Source: Piper betle
Lineage: Eukaryota; Streptophyta; Magnoliopsida; Piperales; Piperaceae
Length of the DNA stretch: 64,000 nucleotides
Reading direction: 5' to 3'
Assembly (NCBI GenBank): GCA_033002965.1
Contig: JAURVB010013496.1
Coordinates: 1 to 64,000 of the forward strand
Below the pieces are notes generated by a model that was not told where the DNA came from, searched no databases, and worked only from the letters and a program-made list of their open reading frames with translations. Position numbers and translations under genes: made by a program. Below are positions 42,601-55,395 of this stretch, piece after piece. Positions within the stretch are counted from its first letter, which is position 1, and each line of letters starts with the position of its first letter.

Positions 42601-43588
42601 GACGACTGCCCCAAGTAAGTTTGCAATTCAAAACTTAGGCATATATGAAACTACTAAAGATAAAAACACATACAAAGAATAAGGACTCTTTTCAATTACG
42701 ATTATAATGACATCCCTCAAGTAAAAGTTGGGAATTCAAAACTTTTAGATATATCAGAAAAGATTCATACCATGTTGCGAAGTAGAAGAACACGAGTGGG
42801 CGTAGTATTGAAGTTGACACTTTTGATCTTCTTCTCACTTTTAGATTCACTGGCATTCACAATAACTCCAGCTCTCCGATCCGTCTTCTTCGCCATCAAC
42901 GGAGCAGTGATCCCCTGTTCCTGCTTCCCCAGACCCTGCCCTTCCTTCCACCCCATCTTCGCCATCATCCTCTGCGCCGCCGTCATCTGCCCCCCAGCCC
43001 CAACCCCCAATCCCGCTGAACCCGACTTTCCAATGCTAAATCCGTCTCGAGGAGGTGACGGAGATCGAGGCCCTGCACCTGCATTGCTCATGGCTGCCCT
43101 CCGCTTCCACGCTTCCTCACCCGAAATGTTCAAATCCCTCTCCTTTTCCCTCTCCGCAGCCTCCCGCTCCCTCCTCTCCCTCTCCTCCTCCTCTTGCCGC
43201 CGTCTCTCCACCTCCCTCTTCATCTCCGCCTCCGCCGCCCTGCGCCGCTTTTCCCTCCGGTACTCCTCATAGTCATTCGGCCGCACCGGGTCGTACTCCT
43301 CAACCACATTCGACGTCACCGCCACGAGCGCAGGCTGCTCCGGCAGTGAGCCGTTCCGCGCGCCACTATCATCCCGCACCGCCGGCGCTGCCGCCGGTTT
43401 CGGAGCAGCGGGCTTCGGCTTCTGCGACTGCTGCGGACGCAAGACCGACGGCGGCGGGGCAAAGACGGAGGGCTTACGCAGGGCCGGCGGCGCCATTTTG
43501 GCGCTGCTCGACCACACCGTGGAGTTGGTACTGCGCTCCTCCTCCGCCGAGGATGGCGGGGGAGATCTCCGTACAAGCCTCCTAGCAT
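39683..43588 (-). CDS. DRT111/SPF45-type splicing factor (G-patch plus UHM/RRM)
   Basis: Nuclear splicing factor of the SPF45/RBM17 family, known in plants as DRT111 (first linked to DNA-damage tolerance, later to splicing in light and ABA responses). Exon 1 is 43588-42771 and exon 2 is 39979-39683, joined across a 2.8-kb intron. The conserved start MLGGLYGDLP is at 43588, but its frame is lost at a C5 run (43558-43562) and the family sequence VWSSSAKMAPPALRKP resumes in another frame. Exon lengths sum to one base short of a multiple of three, so one missing C would give 371 residues. Landmarks: EEYDPVRPNDYEEY, a Glu/Arg-rich coiled coil, LNISGEEAWKRRAAMS, G-patch AAQRMMAKMGWKEGQGLGK, then a U2AF-homology RRM with RVLLLRNMVGPGEVDDELED and GGRVVHASFYDEERF. 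If the break is real, translation might start at 43496 (MAPPALRKP). Confidence 0.93.
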
Positions 43589-43889
43589 GCTTCGATCGAC
43601 GTTGCGGTCGAAAATTGTTAGGAGGAATCGAATCGACGAAGTGGTTTTACCGATTTCACTTCTTGCTGCCCGATTTCTTCATGGTTGGTGTTGCTCAATG
43701 TAAGGTCGGCGAGAGGAAGGGATTCCGACAGTTTGTGCAGCTGTTCTGCCGGCGGCGGCGGCGGTGATTGGTGGGAGGAAGAAGGCGAGGGCCGTGGTGG
43801 GGGTTAGGGTTACGGGTCGGGTGTGTGGGGAAGGAGGGGTTCGAGTTGGTCTCGCCGGTCTAACTTGTAATAAATCATACTTGTAAAAA

Positions 43890-44700
43890 TTAAAATGAGA
43901 ATCGGAATCGGTTTTCAAGTGACTCGGAATCGGTCTAAATCGAATAGAAATCGGTCTAGTTGAATCGGCTTGAATTAGTCTTATATAGAAATTTTAACCT
44001 AGTCAAAATTAGTGGGTTATTAGTATAAAATATGTCATTCTGATATAATTTTTATATTATAGTGTGTATTATATTTTATAATATTTTTTTCATATTTTTT
44101 GGATTTTTTTTAAAATTATTTAGAATTAGTTATTATTTTTTATTTGAGTTGGAGTCGAGTCTCCCCCTACTGCCACCCATGTACCCTCCCTTGATCGCCT
44201 CAGTCGCCCCGCCCCGCCACTTGGTCGCTGCCCTTGCCTCCCTGTCGCCCTGTTGCCCTATCGTCCCCTGTCCCACCCCCGTCACCCCCCTCCTCGCCTC
44301 CTTCCCGCCGCCCCGAAGTCACCCTCACAACCTTGTCACCCCATCGTTCCCCCTCGCCCCCCGCCCCGCTCCGCCACCCTCGCCCAGTCCCCTGTCGCCC
44401 AATCGCCTCCCTCGTCGCTCACCCTCGCTACCCCATCCCCAGCCACCGTTGCCACCCAGCCTAGCACCCCCTGGGTTGTCCATCACTGCCCTCACCACCT
44501 CCCCACCGCCGGCCAGAATTGGCCGATTCGAGTCCGATTCCGAAATCAGCTCGAATCGGGTGAAAATTGGCTCAAATCGGCCAATTCGCGGACCAATTCG
44601 AGCCTAGCCGATTTATAGGGTTTTTTAAATTGGATCACCGCCGATCCGATTTAAATCGGCTGATTCAGAGTGGAATCGGCCGATTTACGCATCACTGAAT
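43890..44700. mobile_element. Composite repeat: AATCGG-motif ends around an LTR-family fragment
   Basis: Both sides (43895-43975 and 44515-44695) are packed with AATCGG/CCGATT motifs. Between them, 44010-44170 matches the 8308 LTR family (GTGGGTTATTAGT, ATGTCATTCTGAT, GAGTTGGAGTCGAGTC), followed by a C-rich block to about 44510. The right margin, inverted, reads CAGTGATGCGTAAATCGG, like a hAT-type end. No protein is encoded. Confidence 0.5.
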
Positions 44701-45603
44701 AAAACCAAATTTGTTTACTAAATAGTAAAAATTTAACCACTTTAATTTTTTATTAACTGAGTAAGTCCACATTTTTATTTTTAAAAAACTTATTAAATAT
44801 GTAAATACGATGATAACAGTTTTTAATTATTAAAATTCTAAAAATACTATTAATAATATCTCTTAGGTGCTAATTTGTTGTTGGCTGATGAAATCTCATA
44901 AATAAATTTAATACGTACCAAGCTTGATTATTTAGAACTAGATTCTACTAGTCATTATTTTCTCTAATGCTCAACTCCAACTTTTTTAACACGTCAATTT
45001 TCTATATCATGACCCAAGAAATAATATTATAAACATAAAATAATTCTCACAAAAATATTCGTAATGGCTTTTGGGGAAAAAAATTGAAATGTTATTATTA
45101 TTTATTTCCAATATCTCAACATATGAAAAACAATATAAGACAGGGTCATTTCACGCTTAAAACCTTTAAAATGATTCAAATAAATGACAAGTATCTTGGT
45201 TAGAAAATAAAATAAATAAAAAGTGAATCCCCTCAAACTTTGATCATCGCGTATCAGACTCTTAATACATAAACGTATCATATATTTCGCTCGTCTAACC
45301 TGCATTTTCTGCATAAATTTCGAAATTGCGCTCTGCACTTCAGTTAACATCCTCCGTTTGAAGAAAGAGCCAATTAAAATTTTTTGCCGATGGAATTTAT
45401 ATCTTTGTGATTGTGACATTGCCGTGCCACAATCCAGCTAAAATATTTTTAACAAAGAAATACACGGTTTATTATTAGTTAACGTGGGTTAAATACTCGA
45501 TAAGACCTCATGGGTATCAATCAATGGCTAAATCTTGTTACTTGAACTTTTGAATAATTGATACAACAACTCAACATGACTAAATTACAAAATTTGGATG
45601 GCA
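44701..45603. other. AT-rich intergenic, 3' flank of TIC110
   Basis: No gene recognised. Confidence 0.5.
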
Positions 45604-48600
45604 TCAAAATACAAAAGCTTCATCTTCATCTTCATCGCCACCGGTCGGGTTGTTTTGCAACTCGTTTACTGTTGAATCGCTAATGCCAAGAAGATACTGA
45701 AGGCGTGACAACTTCTCTGGTGGGGGGTTAGCTTTCGCGTAGGCAGCATATAAACTTATGAGTTCTTCGGGTAGTTGCCATGATAAGGTCCGAGACGGCA
45801 CGGCTTTATCGCATGCCAACAAGTCATTTAGACTCGAAACCTGCAATTTCCAAGATCCTTGATATAATATCCAATTCTAAACTTAACCAGTAAGGAAAAT
45901 GATGAAAATAACAAAAATAATTAGATAAAATAGAATATCCTCCCTTATCATTATATAAGGGGCGGATGATGATGGCAATGATGACCAACACAAAAATACT
46001 AGTACAAAAAGAGAGAAGCAAACGATAAACATGATTTGCTAATGTACTCGGTTTGAAGGAAAACAACAATCAACCAGCAATGATATTAAACTTGGCTCGG
46101 TATTTTTTGGAGGTATATAAACAAGCAGGAATACTTACAGCTTCTTTCGGTTTTCGTTGTCGCAATTGAGCAACGGCTTGTACTAATGATTCAAACAATC
46201 TATTACTTGCCAGATCATGAACTACTCGTTTCGCTTTCTCGGGATTTATTTTCAAGTCTGCAGGAATATTTTTATAGATTTCCTCCTCATCAAAATCTCC
46301 AGTACCTGAAGAAAATATATCTTTCACGGTTTTCTTGTACAAATTCTCCCTCAAACTTTCTGACACCATGCTGTCCAAATCAATCACACCTGCTTCTTTC
46401 AAATCCCTGATCTGTTTTATGTCAATTTCTCCCCGACTAACAGCTGTTTCAACAGCAGCAGCCATCTTCGTTGTGGTTATACTCTTAATAACTTGCTGTG
46501 CTGCTTCAGGAGGAAGGCCCACCTGCTTTTGCACTTCATTAAGCTGATCAATCTGCGCCTTCGTTATTTTTCCATCAGCTAAAATCACCTGAGCCTGCTG
46601 TCTGAAGGCCTGCTCAGCTAAGTTTCGGTGGACAGCCACTATCTCTTTCCCTGACATACCCAATAGAACACCCAGCTGATTAAGCACTAAATACTCTGAG
46701 TTGTCTTTCTTGGTGGTAATTTGTGCCCCAAATGGAACAACTGTAACTTCGCCCTGCAGACAATAAAGCAAGTATGTTCGGTAGAGATCAACACGTTCTT
46801 GCTCAGAAAGATCATCTTTGAGCGTGATTTCTGTCTGACCAGGCTTGCCCAGTTTAGCTTCAAGCTCCTTACTAGGTCTTGTCTTCCTTAGTGTTTGTAA
46901 TGACTCCCACTCGTCATCTTCGTCCTCCAACTTGGCATTTTCTGGCTCTTTAACAACTGATTCACTAATAGATTCTCCTTTTATGTCAGCCACTAGTTCA
47001 GAAACTACCAATGTGTTGAATGCTATCATCTTTTTCAATTCTTTTGCAGCCTCAGTTCTGCTTCCGGATGATTTAGACCGTTGAATGTAGTTTCGGAACA
47101 TCTTCCGCACCTGCACAAAGAAACAAGACAACCCACATGTAACTACAGATTTTGTTATCATTATTAGCAACATATATTATAAACAGCATAGCTCAACGAA
47201 TTGCTAAAGAACATTTTTGAAATAAGAGATGATCCCAAATCCTCCATGAGGCTTGAAAAGTCAATGTCAATTTATAAGAGAAAACCAGATCAGCTGTTAG
47301 CTGCAATAAGTTGACAAGTTCTCGATATCAGTTATGTAAAGATACTTACTGCTCTGCCTGCAATATCCAAAGCTACATCCTGACTTAAGCGCAGGCCTTT
47401 TGATGCCTTTCTTACGGAAGCTCTAACATCAGCATCATACCCATCAACACCAGCAGCAATGGCTTCACTCACAACCTGTCATTGTTAGTTTAAAAGTACA
47501 CCATCAACAAATAAACCAAAATACGGCAACCCTCACCAAATGCATCTCATTAATTGAAACCTAAAACAAATGCATGCAGCTGGTTTGAGCAAAGTGCACA
47601 CAACAAATAACACAACATTGACTGATTTTTTCAAAAAAAGTACGCTAAAAGAGATGGCTAACCTTTTCAAATATACGCCCACAAATATCTGCTTTCACCT
47701 TATCAACAGTTTCCTGAGGAATACAAAGCATAACACGCAATCGCAACAATACAGCTGCATCCTCATCACTCAACTCGCCATCAGCAACTGACTGTTGCAG
47801 CTTCTGGTAATAAATTTCTGGAAGGAAAAAGGGCTTTTACAACATCAGCAATACAGTGGTTCAAGAAATAAGTTTCATCACTGAGTTGCGATTATGATTC
47901 GTTTCATACAGTAGAAGAATGCAAGATAACATATAATAAAGAGAGTCCAACAAATCAAGTACCTTCATGAATTTCCTTTGCCTTCTCAGGGTCAAAATGG
48001 AGCTCATCACAAAGGTTTTGAAGGAAAGATGCTTTACTCGGTGCAGTATCAAGGTCACCACTGGAAACAGCCTGTGAAAGGCGCCTGCGGTACACTCTTG
48101 TGGTAACATCTAGTATAATGGCTTCACTCTCACGTTTGCCTAATCCAAAGATATTCTTCAAATTGTTGAAAGCCACAAGCTACACACGTATGAAAGAAAA
48201 AATTCTTTTAATTGAAAATACAAAATGCCTTGAGGGCATACAGAGAGACCATAATTTAAGCGGAAAAGAGATTGTTTATGTTTGGAAATGAAACTGTCCA
48301 GGACAACATAAGGAATCAGAATGCACCTTGCTGCCATCTATTCGTCCACTAGAAAAGGCATCCGTCACATACGCTCGGTAAAGAACTTTTAGATCATCAA
48401 CTTTTCTGTCATTGTCAAACTCACCACCTACAACAGCATTGCCACATCAAACAATGCCTCCATTATACTTGGCACAACAAAGGAATTTGAAGGAAGATTA
48501 TCCACCTACCAATCAAGGATATGGGGCTTAACCCTGGAGCAAAACGGCTAGATTCAGAATGGTTACTAAGAGCAATAAGTGAATCATTAAAAGCTAGGAT

Positions 48601-51600
48601 CTTTTCAAGCTTTTCAGTAATGTCTGGAGATCCCCTGTAAAGCACCCACAGACTCATAAGCCAAAAGAAAAAAGACTGAAACTTGACGCTTGCAGTTTGA
48701 AAACATTGAATATCATCAAACTACCAAACCAGTCCAAGATTTTCTATCTCCAAAGAGATTCACCTCAATGGTGATGGGAAACAAACAGAGGAGTAATTCT
48801 AGAGGAAAGAAACAAAACTGGGCAAAGAAAATTATACGAAATTATGAATTAAAAAGACGCAAGAAAATAATCAGACAACACAATTCTGTGTTGTTCCTCA
48901 TGCACATCAAACTATAACTATTTACTTCTCAGAGGGGGCGGGAAGGGAGACTGAATGTTGAAGGATATTAATCCACCAATAAACACAATAATCAGGGGAA
49001 GAAACAATGAAAATGTCTTACGCTATTCTCATCCGAGATTTCAAAGCTTCAACAGCAGAAGAAATGGTCTGTTCCACCAATTTCCTAGCTTTTTCTCTAA
49101 GCATGTCTGCTGCAACCTAAAATTTTAGAGAGAAACAAAAAAGTTTATCAAACAATTACAGAACTCTGGAAAAATAAAAATAAAAGGACACAGTACCTCA
49201 TCTGAAAGTCGGTATGATAGCTGTGCTTGTTTTAGATCAATTAGCTGGACTTCGTTGACATCTAAAAACACAATTATTCATCAGGATATTGTACAGAATA
49301 ACCAATTGAGAAAAACAAATCAAAAAATTAAGACACGATCTAGATTTAAACTCAATAACAGACCAAAGCCTAAAACAGGTACTTAAAAAATAGACACAAC
49401 TAAAGTAATATTTCCAATTATCTCTTTCAATTAAATAATAATACCAATGCAAAATAGGTATTCCTTGCAAGTAATACAACAGAGCTGACTGATTAGAAAA
49501 AGGCCAGAAAAATTACCATAATCAAATGAGTTCAACTTTATAGCATACAGCCTTTGGGCATTGTCCCGAATGGCAACTTCCACCTAGAAGATCATTCCAA
49601 ATTTTAGTGGACCATAAAACAGAAGCAATAAGTGGTAGCAAAATGAACATAAAACATAAACAAACCATTGAAACTATCAAGGTTTCTAGACAGTGACTAT
49701 TCAATCAAAAAGGCTTTCCAAAATGAGCAGTAGATGGGGGCTTGTCTCTTACCTGGGCATCAGTAACCTTAAAAACTCTTTTCCAAGGCAATAGAAAAGT
49801 TGAAGCATTTCCAAAGACAACATTCGAAACATAGACGAGTTTCTGAAACGCCTGCACTGAAACCTCACTAATAATGGTCAAGTTAAGATTCTTTTTAAAT
49901 CTAAAAAACAATTAGAATTTATAACAAAACTCACCCGCCGTTGTTCAATATCTGCATCACGGTCACCAGTTTCAAGTCTCTCTCTAAATATTCTTCTACC
50001 AATCTTCAAGCAATAAAGAACATTAACTAAGTAGTACACAACCAAAAACGGAGAAACTTGAGCTCAATAAACAACTGATATATAAATGTGTAAAAAGAGA
50101 TTAAGTAAAAAATAAATAGATCCAGAAAGACAATTTTCATCGCACATAGGTAAATGAACTCCGAAAATGCCATACAGATAAAGAGAGCCCACAAAAAATA
50201 GTAAAATAATATTAATTAAAAGTAACAGATCATCCTTAAGAAGGAACTTAGTATGAAAGAATAAAGAAAGATCCAGAAAAGCTATCAGAAAATAGATGCT
50301 TGGATAATAAAAATCATAGAAAGAGCTAAACAAATTCAGATACTGGTACATTCTGATGTCAATTACATCAACAGATAAAGAAACCTTTGGCCTGTATAAT
50401 ACACAGATACTGAACAAAATCTATACAAGTCTACCTCCATATGAACGGTAGCCGCATCCGGATCATCTATACCAAGTGCATTTTTGAACTTTAAGATCAA
50501 ATCTACTTCATTCCCTTTGAGATTTTCGCCTCCAGGAGGCAGGACGGATGACACAAATCTATCGAATTAACTAAAAGTAATTAGATAACATGTGACCGTA
50601 CCGCAAGCAGCAACCGCCAGAAGAACAAAAAAGAAGTACAAAAGAGTTTCCAATTTCCCAAAGAGCACAAGTTATGAGAGAAAAACATATCATACCACAA
50701 AAGACAAAAAGGTCAATCATTCTTAATTTCAGTTGTTTAACAAAAATAGCACCATTTTTATATGTCAGTCAGGTAAATTCCTAAAAACTTAACCAATATC
50801 AGAATTTAAAGAAAAAAACAGAAAAAAATGGCCATTATCATCATAACTTGGTTCTAATAATGAGATACAAGTTGCTAATAAATTGGTAAAACAAAGGGGG
50901 CTCTAAAGTTACAGGCACAAAAAATTTAGGTCAGTTGTAATTGTGATAATCAATTGTTACAGCTAATATGGACTGTTCAAATATGAGACACCTACTTGAA
51001 AAACCATATAGAAGGGGCAAAAAAACCAAAATGACAAAGCTCTACAAGTAAGCCCTGAATCTAGGAATTGCTTTCTATCCCACTATAGCTATAGCCTATA
51101 GGTGAAACTGTGACATTCAATTCCAAATATTATTTATGAAAGTTCAAAATCTTGGTTTCTCCTCGGCCTTAGGATTCATCTTGATTAGTTATATCTGCTA
51201 GGTCTATCCATTTGGATAGGCAACAGTAGAACTTGAGAATGCTTTGCTCACATCTCAATGCTTATTCATCACTGAGGTCTATAACTAGCTTCCTGTTGAA
51301 GCTAATTTTCATCAAATTTTTTACTTCAAGAAGCACCTTCTTTATGCTAAAACTTCCTTTTCAAATGCTTCTTAGGTATAAATGTCTCTCCTTTTCCTTT
51401 TGGATTTTCCTTTCAGTTTCTGATTTTCATGAATATGTGCTTCTTGGGTTTGTCAGACCATACTTAAACAGTACAAGGAAGAACTTGATACAAACAAAGT
51501 GAAATTAGGATTCTCTCAAAAGATTCACAAATTGAAAGTGCAAAGAAAACCACAAGAATTAAGAGTCATAACAGCAAAGATCACTAAATTAGTCAATTGT

Positions 51601-54193
51601 TTCTACACGAGAGTCAAGGACTTGAAAGAAGGGAAATCGTAGATGTATTGATGTTTCTCTATCCAAACCCTTCCTCATTAGCAGTAGAGATTCTCAATGT
51701 TTTTCTATCAAATTTTCTTCAATTTCCATTAACTTTAGACTAAGATGAAACTAACTGGGAATGATTCTAGATCCTATAACATGTGAACAACTGTGAATGC
51801 TCCTCCCATAAAAATAAGATATCAGCCTCAACCATTCAAAATGTTTGGAGATTTGTCTAATTGCTGTTCTATATACATTTTAGAGGAGTCAGCTGGAATA
51901 GATACATCAAGAGCCTTGTGTCAAATATATAGAATGTTACTTAAGAAAGAAAGAAAAAATGATACTAATAGCTTAAAGATAAATTGACGTACACACATTT
52001 TAGTTGAAAAACATCTAACATTAAAAATAACCAAAATCTTTCAACTATAAACCCCTCAGCGCTTATAATCATGTCACATTCAAACTATCTAGTCTAATCT
52101 GAAACAAGGTATTCAAATACAAATAACATAACCACCAACCAAGGACATTGTATATGCCTAAGGTACAAGCTTTCTTTTTTAATTAACACTTTAAATAACA
52201 CAGGGGTTCTTAATAAACTAATATTACAAAGCCAATTTTAGCGCAAGCATTCCAAAAAACATATTTGACAACAAAAAATCAGTAGGATCATACCTGCTGT
52301 ACAAATCACAGAGCTCAGCTTTAAAGGCTTCATTATCTTTGCTGACACCACAACTGCAAGAAGTAAGCCAGTATCTTTATGGTAAATCACAATGTGCTAA
52401 TAAATATAATCTCAAAAAATAAACAAGCAATAGCTCAAACACCCTCCATTTTTTTTGAAAAATAGAATTCACTGTTGTGATTACCATCAGCTAAAGCATA
52501 AAATAACTTAATTTTTTCTAAAAAAAAATAATGATTTCAATTTGTTAGATAAAGACAGCACATTTATGCAAAACATGAATGATTGAAGAATTTAACACAA
52601 ATCAATAGAAAAATCCCCTTTTAATCTTTAAAAAACAATAATAGAAAGACCAAATCAAGTAGAAGTTTCATGAAAAACTCCCATAATAATATGAGACACT
52701 CAAATGTAAAATTTTAAGCAGTTGAAATCGTGATAAACAAACACATATATGTTGAAGATCGACTCATGTGGGGGCACTTCTCGTTAAAATAAGCAATAAA
52801 ATTATTACAACCAACATTACCGTACGCCGATTTCTATGTAAAATAATGCCATAGCATAATCCATACTAGCTTCTTAGACATATAAGAATTTTGTGGTTAT
52901 AAAGTGCACCTTCAAGCTCTTCTCACCATCCCAAACCAGACCTTTCAAGCTATTCCCTCACTTTCTCCTCCAGTGAAAAGATACTTTTTTCCCATCATGT
53001 TCATCAGATTCAAAAATTGGTCACTCATCACATACAATACCAGTCCACTTTATTTTTCATTTTCTTTCCTTCTATCTCAAATGGTACTAAATCCATCTGA
53101 TATTAAATCAAACTTAGATTAAAAATCAATGTCAGATCCAAAAATCCATATTCATTTCCTTTTCATTTCTTAACCAGTAACAGCCAAGATGACGAACTCC
53201 TTGATGCTTCTCATTTTGCAGTAATGACTTATTCTTTTGAGTGTCTAAAAACTATGAATTGTGCTATATCAAGAGAGATGATAGCTAGAATGGTGATCCT
53301 AACTCCACTTACAGGAGTTCTAAAACACCCTAGTCCTCTAATTCACACCCACAAAATGCAAAGGCCCATAGCTCCACGAATACCAACTAATATGGACCTA
53401 CCTTGCTGCAATGTCTAGGTCGAAACGATCTAATTAAGATAATCATAGTTCTACGAAATGATTTATTTAATTAACTCGTTCACAAACCAATCCATACATA
53501 TATGCATATAAATGTAATCAAGTATTGTCACCGTGAATCAGATTTAGTCACTCTCAAATCAAGCATAAGACAAAAACTATAATATTATTGAAAAAAAGAA
53601 AACACAAATCCAACTCTAGTCTCAAATGCTTAAATGAACCAAGAATTATAACACACACAGAAAACGGGGGAAAAAAACTATTAAATCCGAATACCGCTTG
53701 GGAATCCCCTCCACCACCTCCCTCTTCACCTCCCCGGGATCATCGCAACCGGCAACATAATTATGCAAGTTCACCGCCGCAACCTCGGGAGCGCACGAAT
53801 TAATCGCATACGCCAGCGCCCCGCCTGCCGCCCCGAGCGCCGCCGCTCCACCGGCCGCCGCGCTCCGGCTCCCCCACCCGAAACCCCAACCCGTATCCGG
53901 CGGCCAGCGCCCCGGCCACGACCACCACGGACGACGCGAGCCGCACGGGCGGGGCCATGGCGTCCACGGCCGCCTGCAGCGGGGTCAGCTCCTTCTTGGC
54001 CCCGAAAACCGCGGGACTCACGGGGGCGCTCTCCGGGCGGGCGGCGTCGGGGGACTCGGCTTCTTCGGCGGAGTTTCGGACGAAGGAGAGGGGACGGAGG
54101 CGGGTGCGGCGGAGGGGAAGACGAGGGTCCGGCGGTGGGGGACAGGCGAGGGGGAGGGGGTAGAGGGCGGAGTAGGTGGAAAGAGACCTCCAT
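45604..54193 (-). CDS. TIC110: TIC110, chloroplast inner-envelope import protein (15 exons)
   Basis: Core component of the inner-envelope protein import machinery; its stromal domain receives preproteins and recruits chaperones. Exons: 54193-53695, 52353-52294, 50558-50435, 50003-49935, 49851-49753, 49583-49517, 49261-49197, 49116-49022, 48634-48510, 48427-48327, 48179-47963, 47817-47663, 47475-47350, 47110-46139, 45840-45604. Landmarks: FGAKKELTPLQAAVDAM, membrane helix SSVVVVAGALAAGYGLG, ALAYAINSCAPEVAAVNLHN, KFKNALGIDDPDAA, STFLLPWKRVFKVTDAQ, KVDDLKVLYRAYVTDAF, FGLGKRESEAI, LRLRVMLCIPQETVD, KELKKMIAFNTLVVSELV, GKPGQTEITLKDDLSEQ, FRQQAQVILADGKITKAQ and VSSLNDLLACDKAVPS. Exons 2-15 keep frame throughout. 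Exon 1 breaks twice: between the ATG at 54193 and the conserved VRNSAEEAES frame (near G5 runs at 54137-54160) and at the C5 run 53871-53875 after GLGFRVG. Repaired length would be about 1,004 residues, the normal size. Confidence 0.95.
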
Positions 54194-54199
54194 TGTTGG

Positions 54200-55395
54200 T
54201 GAAGTGGGGTTGGAGGAGGAGGAAGAAGGTAGGGTTTTGAGGAGGGGAGTAGTGAGCGAGGAGGAAGAGAGAGTCTGTGTGGGGGCGGCTTATCGGTTTC
54301 TCTGTCTTCCTTTTCGGGTGGAGCGAGTCACTCCCTCGCGAGGCATGGATTTGGAATTTAATTTGAAACGTTTTTGAAAACACCTGCTGGAAACGCCCTC
54401 AGGCCTGAACGTTGATGATGGCCTAAGGGCGTCTCCATGGGCGGCTATAGCAGGCGTCTCCAAATCTTGCTCATTTAATTTCCATACAAGGTAGGCATCC
54501 AACTCCAACTCCAACTCCAAATCTAAATAAAACGCATATCAGCCTCCTCTGCTGCTGCTTAGTATTTAACCTCGGATAAAAGTCCATCGATCACTGTCAT
54601 AATTTTTGGTTAAGCCGGTCACATTTAGATACGGTTAAAATTTATTTAACGTAGAAATCTATTTTTATCTCTTATTTATTGAATTATTTAATTTTTTTAT
54701 TATAAATATTGATTTTCCTTATAAACAATTAATTAATATCTTATTTATATAATCATTGTTATTTTTATTTTTCTTAGGTTTTTTCATATCAATTAGTATA
54801 AAAATTAAAATCAATTTTTTTCAAATATTTGAATAAATAAATATTATGTTCCAATAAAAAGATTCAAAAAATAAGATTACCGTACTTTAAATTTAATAAT
54901 TATTAATGATAATTTAGTAATATATTTTTAAAATATCATTTATACTATTAATTTATAATTTTTATAAATCATTTATTTAATTATTCGGTCGAATAAAATA
55001 ATATCTATATTTAATTTATTTTTATTTAATTATAATCCATCAATAAAATTTGATCAGACATATTTTGGATACATTAGACACGGTCGTTTAAGCAACGAAG
55101 AGGCCGGACTAATTGTTCCAAACCAATTTCAAAAATTTGGTTCGATGTTATTTCAATTTCGCTGCAGTTTATTTGTGACGAAGATTCTATTTTGATTTTT
55201 AAAAATCGATGCAAACAAAAAAATAGCAAATCAAACCAAATCGTGGGCCTTTTTGTCTGCCCGGGTCTCTCCTCTATATTGCCACCCCACAGTTAAGAGT
55301 GAGGGAGGGAGTTTTGTCAATTAGGTTAATATATGTACAGAAAGTGGAAATGAACATCCTCGTGGAACAACCGCAATCTAATCCAGTTCGCTTGC
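54200..55395. other. Intergenic between TIC110 5' end and next gene
   Basis: Includes the TIC110 promoter and 5' UTR (about 54200-54350). No TATA box stands out. The remainder is AT-rich. Confidence 0.5.
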